DNA of 64,000 bases from Branchipolynoe longqiensis (GCA_030323885.1 CM059189.1:51867661-51931660), one strand, 5' to 3'; positions 8,641-19,588 are shown, counted from the stretch's first letter. The notes: generated from the letters alone by a model not told the origin. Made by a program: numbers and translations.

Positions 8641-10680
8641 GGCTGCTACTAGAGTCAGAACACCACCTGTCCAACCTTCAATGTGGCTTCAAACGGGTCC
8701 GCAGCACCCTCGACCATTTGGTGCGCATGGATACCTTCATAAGAGATACTTTCCTTAAGAAGGAGAACGTTGTGGCTATCTTTTTCTACCTCGAAAAAGC
8801 CTATGACACAACGTGGCAGCATGGCATCATGGAGGATCTTCATGCGATTGGCCTTCGTGGACACCTGCCAATTCTCATCAGGAACTTTCTAGCCTTCAGG
8901 CATTTCTGCGTCCGTGTCAAGACTACCTATTCCAGCCTACACTCACAGGAACTAGGAGTACCTCAAGGCAGCATACTGGCTGTGACCCTTTTCGGGGTCA
9001 AGGTCCATGGTATTGCTGCTGCTGTAAAGAGGGGGGGGGTCTCCTGTAGTCTTTTCGTGGAAGACTTTGTTTTATATTACAGCGGTGCTAACATGAATGT
9101 CATAGAGACAGCTACAACCAAGCATAAATGGGATCCATCGATGGTCAGTTCTGAACGGTTTCAAATTTTCCCAAGACCAAAACAGTCTGCATGCACTTCT
9201 GCCTGCTACGTAGAATGCATGCGGAACCGGAGCTGACCCTTGATGGGGATCCCATTAAAGTCATTGAGAAAACCAAATTTCTGGACCTCGTTCTCGACAC
9301 AAAACTGTCTTTCGTGCCACATATAAAGTACCTGAAAACAAGATGCCTGAAAGCACTGGATATTCCGAGGGTGCTGTCCAGCTCAGAGTGGGGAGCAGAC
9401 AGAGATGTTCTGCTCTCCGTGTACATAACCTTGGTTCGGTCACGAGTGGATTACGGCAGCATAGTATACGGTTCAGCAAGGAAATCATATATTGGGCTGC
9501 TAGACACGATCCACCACCAGGGACTGTGCCTGGCCCTTGGGGCCTTCCGCACCTCACCGGTTCAGAGCCTCTATGTCGAAGCCAATGAACCATCTCTTAA
9601 CAACAGGAGAATCAAACTGGCCATGCAATATGTAGTCAAGATAAAAACAATAATGCATTTAATCCTGCACACAATTGTCTATTCGAGCAACATGACGAAT
9701 CCAGGTATGATGCCAGGCCGAATTACATCCGGCCAATGAGGCTCCGAATGAAACCTCATTTGGAGGCCTTGGGCGTGGATTTGGACGTTTTGGAGGATGC
9801 CAAAGTCCCAGAACATCCCCCGTGGTCGTTGAGGAAGCCATCGGTTATCCTCCGACTCACAGAACTGAGGAAGTCTGGGACACATCCACTCGAGTACCAA
9901 GGACTGCATGCAGAGATTCAAAGCCAGATTGCAGACCACCTCTCCATATACACTGATGGTTCGAAAGACTAAAGCCGGGTAGCTGCTGCGGCAGTCTGCC
10001 GACGGGAAAAATTTGGCGTATGCTTGCCCGATCAGAGCTCGATTTTCACTGCGGAAGCCCGAGCACTCCTGCTCTCGTTGGAGTGTATCGAGGTATCCAA
10101 CCACACTAACTATGTTATATACAGTGATTCGTTCTCTTGCCTCCTGGCTGTTGCTGGACTGAAAATGAATCACCCTATTCTAGCAACAGTCATTTATAAA
10201 ATGAACCAACTGGCAACGGATGGGTATGACATCCACCTGTGCTGGGTGTCTGGCCATGCCGGCATACAAGGAAACGAACGAGCTGATCGGGCTGCGAAGA
10301 AGGCCCTGAACTGTGATGTTGAACCGTGTCTGATCCCTCACTCTGATCTGAAACCACGAATAGCCACCCACATAAAATCCAAATGGCAACATGAGTGGGA
10401 TGAAAACATGAATAAACTTAGAGAAAATGAACCATCTGTGGAAAAACCACCACAGACTCATGCGGGAGGTCGGCAGGACCAAGTGGTCCTTAGCCGCTGC
10501 CGTATTGGCCACTCGTGGCTTACACATGCTTTTCTGCTTAAGGGGGAACCTCCCCCTGAATGTATTGGGTGTCAGTCCCCGCTGACACTCAAACACATTT
10601 TACTAAGTTGCGTTGATTTTTTGGCCCTGCGGCAACAATTCTACACTGCAGACAGTATGCATGAACTTTTACAAAAGTAA
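8641..10680 (+). pseudogene. Decayed Jockey/I-type LINE: RT plus RNase H remnants
   Basis: The open pieces 8641-9236, 9191-9739, 9736-9972 and 10024-10680 together encode a 5'-truncated ORF2. RT landmarks are GFKRVRSTLDHLV, FYLEKAYDT and GVPQGSIL; the catalytic YADD is mutated to FVED. RNase H follows with IYTDGSKD (first Asp), EARAL (Glu), YSDS (Asp) and WVSGHAGIQGNERAD (last Asp region). At least two frameshifts and a stop after YTDGSKD (near 9970) make it inactive. It is antisense to the receptor gene inside intron 10. Confidence 0.9.
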
Positions 10681-10972
10681 AACAGGAAAACATTTTAGCC
10701 TTTTTGAGGGCAGCTGGACTGTACCACCTCATATAGTTTACTAAATAAATTCTATCAATTATTAATAAAACTTTCCTTTTCTATGGGAATTTGTTTCCCT
10801 TGACTACAAATATATGATTGTGAGCTTTCTAATTTAATGAGTGTCTATTGGCACATAATTGATTGTCTGCTTGTACATGTAAAAGCGATGGTTTGAACAA
10901 AAAACAAACATTTCTCGCCGTGAATATGGCCTATGCTGCCGACACGGTGTACAGCAACCACCAATCAATCAA
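10681..10972 (+). repeat. 3' UTR and tail of the decayed LINE
   Basis: Ends ATGGCCTATGCTGCCGACAC..CAACCACCAATCAATC, after which the M6 MITE resumes. The short CAAT repeats are a typical non-LTR tail. Confidence 0.7.
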
Positions 10973-10974
10973 AA

Positions 10975-11153
10975 CCCTATAGGCTTCTGCAGTAACAGGT
11001 TCTATTAAATTGACTCAGTATTCCCTTCTATGTGGCAACAAATGTTTAATGAGTGCACCAGTATCTAAGTTAGGTATGAAGAATCAAATCTAGATAATCA
11101 CCGTGGTTTTGAAAATTTGATGTTTTCCTTGGACTATGCAGCTTTAATTAGCA
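10975..11153 (+). repeat. M6 MITE, right half
   Basis: From GGCTTCTGCAGTAACAGG to the TIR GGACTATGCAGCTTT; continuation of the copy begun at 8119. Confidence 0.75.
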
Positions 11154-11234
11154 CTGGATCTTATATGTAAGCACCGGTGACTGGAGAATAGATTATTCAC
11201 CCCATTTATATTTAGCCTAATTGTAATGCGATAC

Positions 11235-11362
11235 ACCCAGCACCATGACCTAATATCCCACTCAGTCACAGTATCCTGACACTGAGCCAACCAGTCCCTG
11301 CCCTATCCTAATAATGTTGAGTGCCTGGCTAGGAACCGACAAGTATCAATTTTTAAGTCAGC
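11235..11362 (-). repeat. S1 SINE body fragment
   Basis: GACCTAATATCCCACTCAGT to AAGTATCAATTTTTAAGTCA, without tail or tRNA head. It ends about 30 bp from the exon 10 donor. Confidence 0.8.
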
Positions 11363-11392
11363 TATAATGACTTGCAGCCGAAGAGGACTCAC

Positions 11393-11711
11393 GTTGGGTT
11401 CGAGCGGGGCACCTGGCAGACTGCAGCCTCTGGCCCCGTGCCCCTGTCGCATGGCGTCCCTGTCGTTGCACCGCACATGTTGATCAGATAGTCGTACTTG
11501 CCATCCGGCGCACTCACATTGTAGTATGCCTGGGCACCAGACTTGCGCAGGCGGGTCAGGTCTATGCTGTACCCTGCGTCTGTGTCAGTCACGTGACAGT
11601 GCTCACCCCTCTGGGTGCTCATGGGGCAGGCGACCGCCGTCCGCCACTCGAACTCGTGGGTGCACCCGTCATGTGATGATCCGATGAGATCAGGGCCCGT
11701 CTCAAGGTCAC
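11393..11711 (-). CDS. IGF2R: CI-MPR/IGF2R-like, visible exon 10 (most of MRH repeat IV)
   Basis: Acceptor CTCCCACAG|GTGACC and donor CCAAC|GTGAGT; enters in phase 1 and leaves in phase 2. The largest exon seen (319 nt). It encodes CTHEFEWRTAVAC, CHVTDTDAGYSIDL, then YDYLINMC and a further cysteine pair (TPC, AAVC). An NVS glycosylation sequon lies before the YDYL strand. Unlike repeats II, III and V, there is no intron in the middle of the repeat. Confidence 0.93.
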
Positions 11712-11780
11712 CTGTGGGAGATGAGGATTAACCCGTCAGGTAGGCTGTTACGTCACATGTAGTACCAATTCAAACATGAA

Positions 11781-12030
11781 AGCCCCAGTCACACTACAGC
11801 TTGTGACCGCTTTACGACCACTTTGGACCAAAGAACCCACAGCCATCTGCGACCTCCTTGCACCCAAAGCAATGGTTGCCAACCTGGTTGCGACCAAAAT
11901 GGTCGCAAGGTTTTTAGTGCAGTAGCTGCAACCTCCTTGGGACCACTGAGGACCATTTTCCAACCACTTTGCGACCAACCTATTTTTCTGGTCACAAAGA
12001 GGTCACAAGCAGTAGTGTGACTGGGGTATT
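11781..12030. repeat. PIF/Harbinger-like MITE with AGTCACACTAC termini
   Basis: Inverted ends CCCCAGTCACACTAC at left and GTAGTGTGACTGGGG at right; right flank ATTA. Same termini as 24788-25066 and the fragment at 5426. Confidence 0.8.
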
Positions 12031-12717
12031 ACTCTATACAGACTGGCTAAACAACACGCCAAGTTATAACTATTGGCCGCCATAATGACTTACACTGGAA
12101 CAGAACAGGACTGAGTCTGGATGGCATATTTCTGTGTTCAAAGTAGTGTCTATACCTCACACATATATTATATATATTTAACACATCTAGTCTGATAAGG
12201 TTGTAAAATATTCCGATAAAACGCATTGGTGGGGGAATGCAAATGGTCTATTGGTGTAAAAGGTATATAGGGCCAGGTGCATGATTATATTTATGTAGTT
12301 GCTGGTGATACTTTACTCATGGTCAATAGTCATTTTGTGTTAGTCAGATAGTGTGTAAGGGGCACTTGGAGCTCTACTCACTATCATTATCCCCCCTCTC
12401 TTAGTCACGGATCACCACACACTCAGCTCAGGGCAGGTATTGGCCAAGGCAGCCACGCCGCATGGTGGTGGTGGGCAGAGCACTGTAGCCATGGGAACCC
12501 AGGAATGCTTGATGTTCATTGGTAGAACTTCAGATGCTTGATTCTCATTGGAGAATAAGGTCAGGTGGTGTGCCATACCAGATCCATTTACCACTATAAA
12601 TAATAAACCTGAGGGCTTGGCTCTCTCTCTCTACTTTCACTCTTTATACTCTTCCTTTCTCTTTTTCCCTGTATTGATTTCACTATAGCCTGCCTACACA
12701 AACCATAGATTCCAGCC

Positions 12718-12906
12718 GTGGACTGTACACGGTGTTATACTTACAGGAGCAAAAGCTTTACTCGTGGAAACGGCCTACTTAGACATGACAGGGTTCATAC
12801 CGATTTTGACATCAAATTCCACGACTTTCTAGGTCCTTTCAGTGCAACATTCTGGGATGTTTTAAAGATGATTATTAAGTACCATGAAACACGGCTGTAT
12901 TCATAG
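12718..12906 (+). pseudogene. Possible C2H2 zinc-finger remnant
   Basis: A short open stretch encodes CTRC followed by KSFTRGNGLLRHDRVHT. The latter fits F-x5-L-x2-H-x3-H of a C2H2 finger. Only one finger is seen, spacing after the cysteine pair is irregular and no splice context was found. It may be a fragment of a transposon or gene, or chance. Confidence 0.35.
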
Positions 12907-13228
12907 TCAATTCAGTCTGTAAGACATGAAGTGTAAATAAGCATAAAAATAACAAAAATACGTATGGTCTTAATATAATAACCCAGAGGCTGGATAACAA
13001 ACCCACAAAAATTACTTTAAATCCAAAACATCACTGATTAATGAATAAAGAACAGACATGTATTACACCCCAGCTATTTCTGATAAAAATATTGTAGGCT
13101 TTAAAACAATAATCCTGATTTTCCATTTTCAAGGATTTTCATGGATCCTTAGACCTGAATTACGAAATTGCAGGATTTTCTAAGTTTTCAAGGACCGTAC
13201 GAACCCTGTTTGACCCATTAACACTTAC

Positions 13229-13381
13229 CCGGCTTGCACTTGAACTGAATGTAAGTGTCGTGTAGCTTGTTCGACCCACAGGTGCTGCCATTGGTGTAGT
13301 GAAGCTGGACGGAGTGGGAGGCAGACTGGTACAGGGGAATCTGCACGTACTCACCCAGACTCACGTAACTACCACTCTTAT
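13229..13381 (-). CDS. IGF2R: CI-MPR/IGF2R-like, visible exon 9 (MRH repeat III, last part)
   Basis: Acceptor TTTTGTCAG|ATAAG and donor AAGCCGG|GTAAGT; phase 1 at both ends. Encodes VQLHYTNGSTC (L-x-Y-x-x-G-x-x-C) and TYIQFKC, the closing strand with the last conserved cysteine. An NGS sequon is present. Joins exon 8 through an Asp codon split by the intron. Confidence 0.92.
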
Positions 13382-13434
13382 CTGACAAAAGCAACGCGCT
13401 TACCGCCATTAGTTATCCTACACGCATATCTTAT

Positions 13435-13630
13435 ACAGCAAAACCCCTCTAACCGACCATGTCCACGTATATGACCACTCCCCTATATTGATCGCTTTAT
13501 TTGGGTCCCAAACGATCAACTATACAATACGATTGTAATGATAAAAAAAACTCCCTAAACCGACCATCTCCTTAAATGGACCACTTAAAGTCGGTTCCAT
13601 GGTCAGTCGATTTAGAGAGGTTTTACTGTA
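13435..13630. repeat. Small mariner/pogo-like MITE
   Basis: TACAGCAAAACCCCTCTAA at left mirrors TTAGAGAGGTTTTACTGTA at right, with TA at both edges. About 195 bp. The last 20 bp are repeated once more just outside. Confidence 0.6.
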
Positions 13631-13846
13631 TTTAGAGAGGTTTTACTGGAGAGCGGCAGTCAAGTAATGAAAGCAGTCTTTGTTGCATCGCGACCGACAG
13701 CCTGATGATGATGATGATGATGACTGTATTTGCGTTATCATTTCTTTACGGATAAAACTTTAGGATATTTTGATAAATTCTTGTAAAGCGCTGGCCAAAC
13801 ATAACTTCCTGTTTAATAGGGATCATATTTAATATTCAGTGAAATA

Positions 13847-14174
13847 CAGGGATGAAAGTGGTCTCCGGTAAAAAACGTGGAAACCAGGCCGAGACCTTGG
13901 CGCCACCTAGTGGGTTCAGGCAGAGCCAACGGCGAATTTTCGCGAAAAAGCGGATATTCCACATATCACTTTCAGGGAATTGCTGAAAGATGGTTTGGTT
14001 TCATGTTCTTGCAACATTTAAGGTCATATAAGAAGGGATTCAGACTAACCAATTGCTTTCATATATATATATATATTGTATATATATATTGGCATTTTGT
14101 GAACGTTAATCGGTGAACATCAAAATCACGGAAATCCGCGAAATCGCGGAAATCCGGGAGATTTTGAACCCCTG
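13847..14174 (+). repeat. M5 MITE
   Basis: CAGGGATGAAAGTGGTCTCC at left; CGCGGAAATCCGGGAG..CCCCTG at right. A short (TA)n tract lies at 14063-14090. Target duplication not clear (GAAATA versus TAAGTA). Confidence 0.8.
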
Positions 14175-14254
14175 TAAGTACCTGCAAAAAAAAGCAACAT
14201 AATGTGTGTGAATATTTCATTCTAGGGCACAAAACACTTAGATTACAATTACAA

Positions 14255-14352
14255 GCTCCACAGCAACCGCAGTCGAAGTGGCGGGTTCAAACCTATGTGT
14301 CCTCCACCTGCAGGCAGGCACAATGTGCCACTAGGCGCATACAACACAAGCC
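14255..14352. repeat. tRNA-like repeat S4, copy 1
   Basis: GAAGTGGCGGGTTCAAACC followed by CCACCTGCAGGC and ACAACACAAGC; about 90 bp, repeated at 14557 with the M4 MITE between. The B-box-like GGTTCAAACC suggests a tRNA-derived piece. Confidence 0.45.
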
Positions 14353-14556
14353 CAGGGTCCGCACACATGTGAAGATATGGAATTCAAGGCTGTTTTTGAT
14401 AGGAATTCAAGACGATTTTCATTTGGATTTAGTCCGAAATCACCATTCGGAATGGCGATTTCGGACTAATTTAGATCAGTGAAAATCAAGGTTTTTGGGG
14501 GGGCCTTGAAAAATGGGGCAAATGAAGTTCAAGACTTCAAGACTTTCCAGACCCAG
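14353..14556 (+). repeat. M4 MITE, right end decayed
   Basis: Starts CAGGGTCCGCACACATGTG and carries the GGCGATTTCGGACTAATT core; the right terminus is degraded. Confidence 0.7.
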
Positions 14557-14660
14557 CCAATGTTTGCATAGTGGAAGTGGCGGGTTCGAACCCGCACCTG
14601 TTTCATCTGCAGGCTGGTACAATGAATCGCTGAATGCGTACAACACAAGCCGCGTGTTGA
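14557..14660. repeat. tRNA-like repeat S4, copy 2
   Basis: GGAAGTGGCGGGTTCGAACC, then CATCTGCAGGCTGG and TACAACACAAGCCG; tandem relative of 14255-14352. Confidence 0.45.
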
Positions 14661-14683
14661 ACGACAAAGCGGAGGGTACTTAC

Positions 14684-14821
14684 CCCGGAGGCACACTGCG
14701 GCTGTGGGCGAACACCCTACCGCCACGCCAGTCTGCAGAACCTCGTGGCAGATGTTGACGAAGTATCGGTCATCGTAAGTGTCGCCCGCGAAGTGGGTGC
14801 TACGCAACGCCTCCCAGTTCA
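14684..14821 (-). CDS. IGF2R: CI-MPR/IGF2R-like, visible exon 8 (MRH repeat III, middle)
   Basis: Acceptor GTGTGGCAG|TGAACT and donor CTCCGGG|GTAAGT; phase 1 at both ends, 138 nt. Encodes DDRYFVNICHEV, the F-x-N-x-C strand, and the AAVCLR cysteine. An S1 SINE lies 46 bp upstream of the acceptor in gene sense. Confidence 0.9.
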
Positions 14822-14867
14822 CTGCCACACAGAATACACAGGGGTGCCAGTGACGAAAACAGTGGGT

Positions 14868-15205
14868 TGTTAGAGCTTTACGTCCTGGCAACATCTAAGG
14901 TTGCCAGGACGGGTGCTGACTTGCGATATTGGGCACTCATGGTGACTTCATAGTGCTGCCCTACTGGGAGATCAGGCCACTGGCACCATGACCCGATATC
15001 CCACTCAAGTCACATTATCCTGACATTGAGCTAACCAGTCTTTGCCCTATCCTATTAATGCCGAGCACCTGGCTAGGAAGCGACATCAATTTTTAAGTCA
15101 TTGGTTTGACTCGACCAGGTGTCAAACCCGTGGGTTAAAATCCCACGATCTACCAAAACATGAGTCTGACGCTCAACTCATTCGGCTATCCCGTCTGGTC
15201 ATGTG
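14868..15205 (-). repeat. S1 SINE, full length
   Basis: Tail GCTTTACGTCCTGGCAAC, full body, and head ending CGGCTATCCCGTCTGGTC. The tail-adjacent GGTTGCCAGGACG is rearranged relative to other copies. Confidence 0.88.
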
Positions 15206-15589
15206 ACACAAATTAAAAAAGTCCATAAAAAAACTAGAGATCCGTGGACATGCCCCGAAGAAATTTGTTACAACCTATGAGTAAAATGGTGCAATCTGGC
15301 ACCTACTTGGACAGATTTTGGCTTTGAAATTCCAACTGTTTTAAGACTTCAAGACTAAGAAATAATTCAAAGTAAAAGTTACAGCTACCCAACTTATATG
15401 AATGTTTCTGCATTTACCCCGTATAGCAGAACACCAGCATCCAACCAATGAAACTGACTGTCAACACGCACATATACTAAGCGACCTGTCATGTGGCTGA
15501 CATCCCTAAGCACCATCATCAATCGAGAAGTACCTATGTACATCTTTCATCACTTATTCTCATTTCCTAGTTTATTCATCATTAAAATG

Positions 15590-15883
15590 CACGGTCCGTA
15601 CACATGTGAAGATAAGGGGTTCAAAGCTATTTCAAGGTTTTTCAAGGCTGTTTTTTATAGGAATTCAAGACTATTTTCATCGGCGAATTCGGATTAGTTT
15701 AGATCAGTTGGGACAGTTTAATGGAATTCAAGTCTTTTCAAGACTAATTTCCCAAAATAGGTTAAATTCAAGACTTTTCAAGAATTACCCAAAATAGGTT
15801 AAATTCAAGGCTTTCAAGGCCTTGAACGGGGGATAATGAAGTTCAAGACTTTTCAAGACTTCCCAGGCCCCGTAAGGACCCTG
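15590..15883 (+). repeat. M4 MITE with 6-bp target duplication
   Basis: CACGGTCCGTACACATGTG at left and CGTAAGGACCCTG at right, flanked on both sides by AAAATG (15584-15589 and 15884-15889). Internally, phrases such as CCCAAAATAGGTTAAATTCA are duplicated. Confidence 0.85.
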
Positions 15884-16035
15884 AAAATGATTTCTGCAAA
15901 TGGCTAAATGATACCCAGTGGTATGACCAGAACACCCATGCCTCTGCACTGAAGAATAAAACTATTTATAAAAAGAAGTGTTACTTGATCGGAAGGGGGG
16001 TTTTCTACTGTGAACATCTCACAGTCATATCTTAA

Positions 16036-16598
16036 GCCGTGTTCACACACACAACTTTAGGCCGAACTAGATAAGGCGAACTAGATGAGGCGAACTAGTG
16101 TCGTGTCCACACACGGAGCGGTTTAAGGCGGCAATCGATATCTGCTCATGAGCAAGTCCATACTAACCAGCGCCAGTTTCGGTTAGTCGACGTCGCCACG
16201 AGAGAATGGGTTCGACCTAGATATGTATGAACTGAATCGTATTGGTTTGGAACGGTCAAAACTTCTGCTGGGCAGTGAAAACCTTAAAATAAATCATGAA
16301 AAAAATATCTGTTCACCTCTAGCAGGTTATTGGCCAAATCATATAATATGCGCTTTTGATCGACCAGAAAATAAACAAACTCAGGTCTCGACTGCGCATG
16401 CATGTGACGTCTTTAATCCGGCTTATCTAAGCAGCTACCGTTCACACTATGAACTTGGGCCGATTAAAGCTAGTCCGCTTCATCTGGACTACCTCGCGAG
16501 GCGGTTTACTTGAGGCGACTTAGCCTCAGCGTAGTGTCCACACGGCGAATGTGAGGCGACTTAGATGAGGCGACTTAACGCCCGTGTGTGAACACGGC
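16036..16598. repeat. Foldback MITE M3 (GCCGTGTTCACAC ends)
   Basis: GCCGTGTTCACACAC at left mirrors GTGTGTGAACACGGC at right. Sub-terminal GGCGAACTAGAT / GGCGACTTAGAT phrases repeat several times. The central AAACTTCTGCTGGGCAGTGA is shared with 32 kb, 33 kb and 42 kb. Confidence 0.8.
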
Positions 16599-16942
16599 TT
16601 ATAACACAGGACAACATCTGTACTATTGAGTGAATATGCAGATACAGTAAACTGTAGAAACAAATTATGTCGTGATTGTTATCCGGGGCCATATAGACCC
16701 AATCAGTCAATCAAAAATATTTACAATTTAAAACACAGAATTTGTCTATTGATGAACTGGTCCTGATCTCATCGCATCTTTTTCTAACATGTGTTTGTTT
16801 TCTTAAAGAGCAGTCTGTTGGTTATTTGTATATTAGTTCCAGAGCTCATGATTTTATATTTCACATCATTTATTTATAAGGGGCAGTGTGAAGACAACCA
16901 TTAATGGTTACGTTGTTACTACAATTTCTATTGTCAACAGGT
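16599..16942. other. Intron sequence, nothing recognised
   Basis: AT-rich; no gene or clear repeat seen. Confidence 0.4.
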
Positions 16943-17272
16943 TAGTTTGTTTGTAGGTTGGTTGGTTGTTGGATTCGTCTTGGCAACATCTAAGGTCATA
17001 TCAGGACGGGTACTGACTTGTGACAGTGTGCACTCATGGCGACTTTATAGTGCTGCCCAACTGGGAAATCAGGCCGCTGGCACCATGACCCAATCACATC
17101 CTGACACTGAGCTAACCAGTCCTTGCCATATCCTATTAATGCCGAGTGCCAGGCTAGGAAGTGACAAGTATCAATTTTATAAGTCATTGGTTTGACTCGA
17201 CCGGGAACCGAACTCCCGACCTTCAGCACGCGAGGCCCGCGCTCTACCGATTCGGCCACGGCGCCCAGTTTA
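16943..17272 (-). repeat. S1 SINE with alternative tRNA head
   Basis: Same body as the others, but the head reads (reverse) CCGTGGCCGAATCGGTAGAG..GGTCGGGAGTTCGG rather than the Leu/Ser-type head of 62611-62951. A 22-bp part of the body is deleted. Confidence 0.85.
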
Positions 17273-17329
17273 TGTTTGTAGACTATGTATGGAAGTTGTG
17301 AATAATTGAGGCTGAGAGGCATTTCTTAC

Positions 17330-17503
17330 ACTGGGCCTGTCCCGTTTTCATGAGTGCGGTCAGGTCGTACTTGCGATTCGCATCATCTGCACGACAAAGG
17401 CCAGGTAGCGCACGTTGAAGACATGCGTAGCGTGTGCTCCAGTCGAAAATGTAGGTGCAGTTATCTTCCCGGTTAAACTCTGGCCAGCCACGCCCGCCAT
17501 CAG
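17330..17503 (-). CDS. IGF2R: CI-MPR/IGF2R-like, visible exon 7 (MRH repeat III, first part)
   Basis: Acceptor TTTGACACAG|CTGATG and donor CCCAGT|GTAAGA; phase 1 at both ends. Encodes GRGWPEFNREDNCTYIF then DWSTRYAC, a textbook MRH opening (G-x-P-E-F...N-C-T-Y-x-F-x-W-x-T-x-x-A-C), followed by the KYDLTALM strand. NCT is a glycosylation sequon. The 5' edge of the exon with its acceptor is multiplied in tandem upstream, so more than one AG is available. Confidence 0.93.
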
Positions 17504-17708
17504 CTGTGTCAAATACAATAAAAAATGTAGGTGCAGTTATCTTCCCGGCTAAACTCTGGCCAGCCACGCCCGCCATCAGCTGTGTCAAATGCAATAAAAA
17601 ATGTTGGTGCAGTTATCTTCCCGGGTAAACTCCGGCCAGCCACACCCGCCATCAGCCGCGTCAAATGCAATAAAAAATGTAGGTGCAGTTATCTTCCCGG
17701 TTAAACCT
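17450..17708. repeat. 76-bp tandem array of exon 7 5' edge plus acceptor
   Basis: GGTGCAGTTATCTTCCCGG recurs at about 17454, 17530, 17606 and 17683 (period 76-77). Each full unit holds a copy of the first 50 nt of exon 7, the acceptor CAG and the intron stretch AAAAAATG. Further diverged copies lie at 18305-18480, separated by a MITE insertion. Confidence 0.93.
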
Positions 17709-18308
17709 GTATAGTCCGATGAAGCATCAAATTTTCAAAACCAATACAGTCAGCTAGATTTGATTCCACATATCAAACTTAGATACTGATGAACTTATTA
17801 AACATTTGTCGCCAGATGGAAGGGTGCACTGAGTACATTTAATCAAAACCTGTTACTGCATAAGCCTATGGTGTCTATGGAGCAGGGATGAAAGTAGTCT
17901 CCGGGAAAAAAAGCGGAAATGCTGATATTCTCCCATAGGTTTAGCATTGTCAGGGAATCGCGGAAAAATACCGGAAGTCAGGTTTCAACTAACCTTGTTG
18001 TGATTACATTATCGCCCATACCAAACACTTTCTTGTTTAGATTCGATGTTCTAGCTACATCTAAGGTCATATAAGAAAGGGATTCGAACCACCCAACTGG
18101 TGTCATATACATACAATTCTTTTGAATTTTGTTTAACATTAATCGGTGAATATAAACAATCCCGGAAATCCGCGAAACCGCGGAAATCTTTCATCCCTGA
18201 TGGAGCATATGGACGTACTTCAAACATAAAGCAAGGTAGAATATAATAATCAATTTAATATATTTATATAAGAAAAATGACAGCACTCCAAACCATCGGA
18301 CTATGCAA
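17709..18308 (-). repeat. M6 MITE (inserted in the exon-derived array)
   Basis: TIRs TATAGTCCGATG at left and ATCGGACTATGCAACT at right. Array sequence TTAAAC flanks both ends. An M5 copy is nested inside at 17883-18199. Confidence 0.8.
17883..18199 (+). repeat. M5 MITE nested in M6, 6-bp target duplication
   Basis: CAGGGATGAAAGTAGTCTCC ... GAAATCTTTCATCCCTG, with ATGGAG immediately on both sides. Confidence 0.9.
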
Positions 18309-18480
18309 CTTTAAACTCCGGCCAGCCAAGCCTGCCATCAGCTGCGTAAAATGCAATTAAAAAATGTAGGTGCAGTTATCTTCCCAGTTAAACTCCAGCA
18401 AGCTGTGTCAAACGCAATAAAAATTCAGGTGCATTTATCTTCCCGGTTAAACTCTGGCCAGCCCTATCTGCCACCACTCG
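18305..18480. repeat. Diverged continuation of the exon 7-derived array
   Basis: About two further units with CTCCGGCCAGCC, ATCAGCTGCGT and GGTGCAGTTATCTTCCCAG, more decayed than those at 17450. Confidence 0.8.
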
Positions 18481-19588
18481 ATCACCACACCAAGATCCAT
18501 GTTAGAATTTTTTTAATACTCTTTTAATATATATTTTTTTAAGGCTGTATTTATACTGTCCATAGCATATAAGCCTGGGTATTCAGGCTTGTTTTCAATG
18601 CTGGCCAGCCGTAGTGTTGGTGTTATTTTATCGCACAGTAGCTGCTGATAAGGTATTTGATCACCTGCATTTCAGTAGCAGATAGATAGCTGGTTGGTCT
18701 GGTTAGTAGTCTATGTTAATTATTTTTGGATTTTCTTGGCACATATGTGTTTTATTTTTTCTACTCTTACTACTAGACTAGCCTACTCCTATTTACATAT
18801 CATAGGCTTGTACATAGCTGTGTGGTGTGCTATCTGGCTACTTTTGGCATGGTTACCTTCCACTGGGCGTCCTGCTGGTGGGCTGTGACATATCACATGG
18901 CCCTTTGCAGTGCAGCTTAGTGGGGGGGGGGGGGGTTTCCTAGCTTTATTTTGCACAGATATTTTTTGTACGTTTTTATGTCAGGAATTTGTCATTCCTT
19001 TACTGTTTGGGCATTCCACACCTTGGCAGCCTTTTCCAGTATGCTTCTCTCATGAACTTTTATTTGGCTTCTGGTCTGCTTTAGTAGTGGCACATTATTT
19101 GCTCTAGTAGCCCTTTGTGGGTTTGTTAGGAGTTTATTAGGGAATTAGATACGTAACAAGTAATTGTTTTCATAATCAATTAACCAATTAAATTGATTGT
19201 TCAATGCAGATTCACAGGTAACAGTCGAGACCAGTAGAAACTAGTTTCTATGCAAATATGCTTTAAAAGGAAGAGAATCTTCAACTGATATAAGTAGATC
19301 CTTTTCACATACATTACCTATGTATTATTGTATAATTGGCTATGTAATATTGTAGAAATCACACGAATCTAACTTATGATTCATAGTAATTTGATTATAA
19401 CTTTAGTCATCGGTTTTTTAATATGACGTAGATCATGGAGAAAATCTCATAATAAAGTAAAATAATATTAATAAAAAGTAAAATAACAATCCAAAATTAA
19501 GCACAACCCCTCTCCTAAAAAACAGTTGAAAAACTTCAAATAAAACGAGTATACCAAGAGGAATAGGTAATGGGTAAACATGCCACGT
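18481..19588. other. Intron sequence, largely unrecognised
   Basis: 18541-18610 resembles the tail of SINE S2 (TTTATACTGTCCATAGCAT, GGCTTGTTTTCA). Poly-G at 18920. The rest is AT-rich, with no supported gene; two short plus-strand hydrophobic ORFs look accidental. Confidence 0.4.

Noticed and set aside
18694..19107. Two short hydrophobic plus-strand ORFs resembling membrane segments
   Set aside because: AT-rich intron sequence; Trp/Leu/Phe-rich by composition; no splice or homology support.
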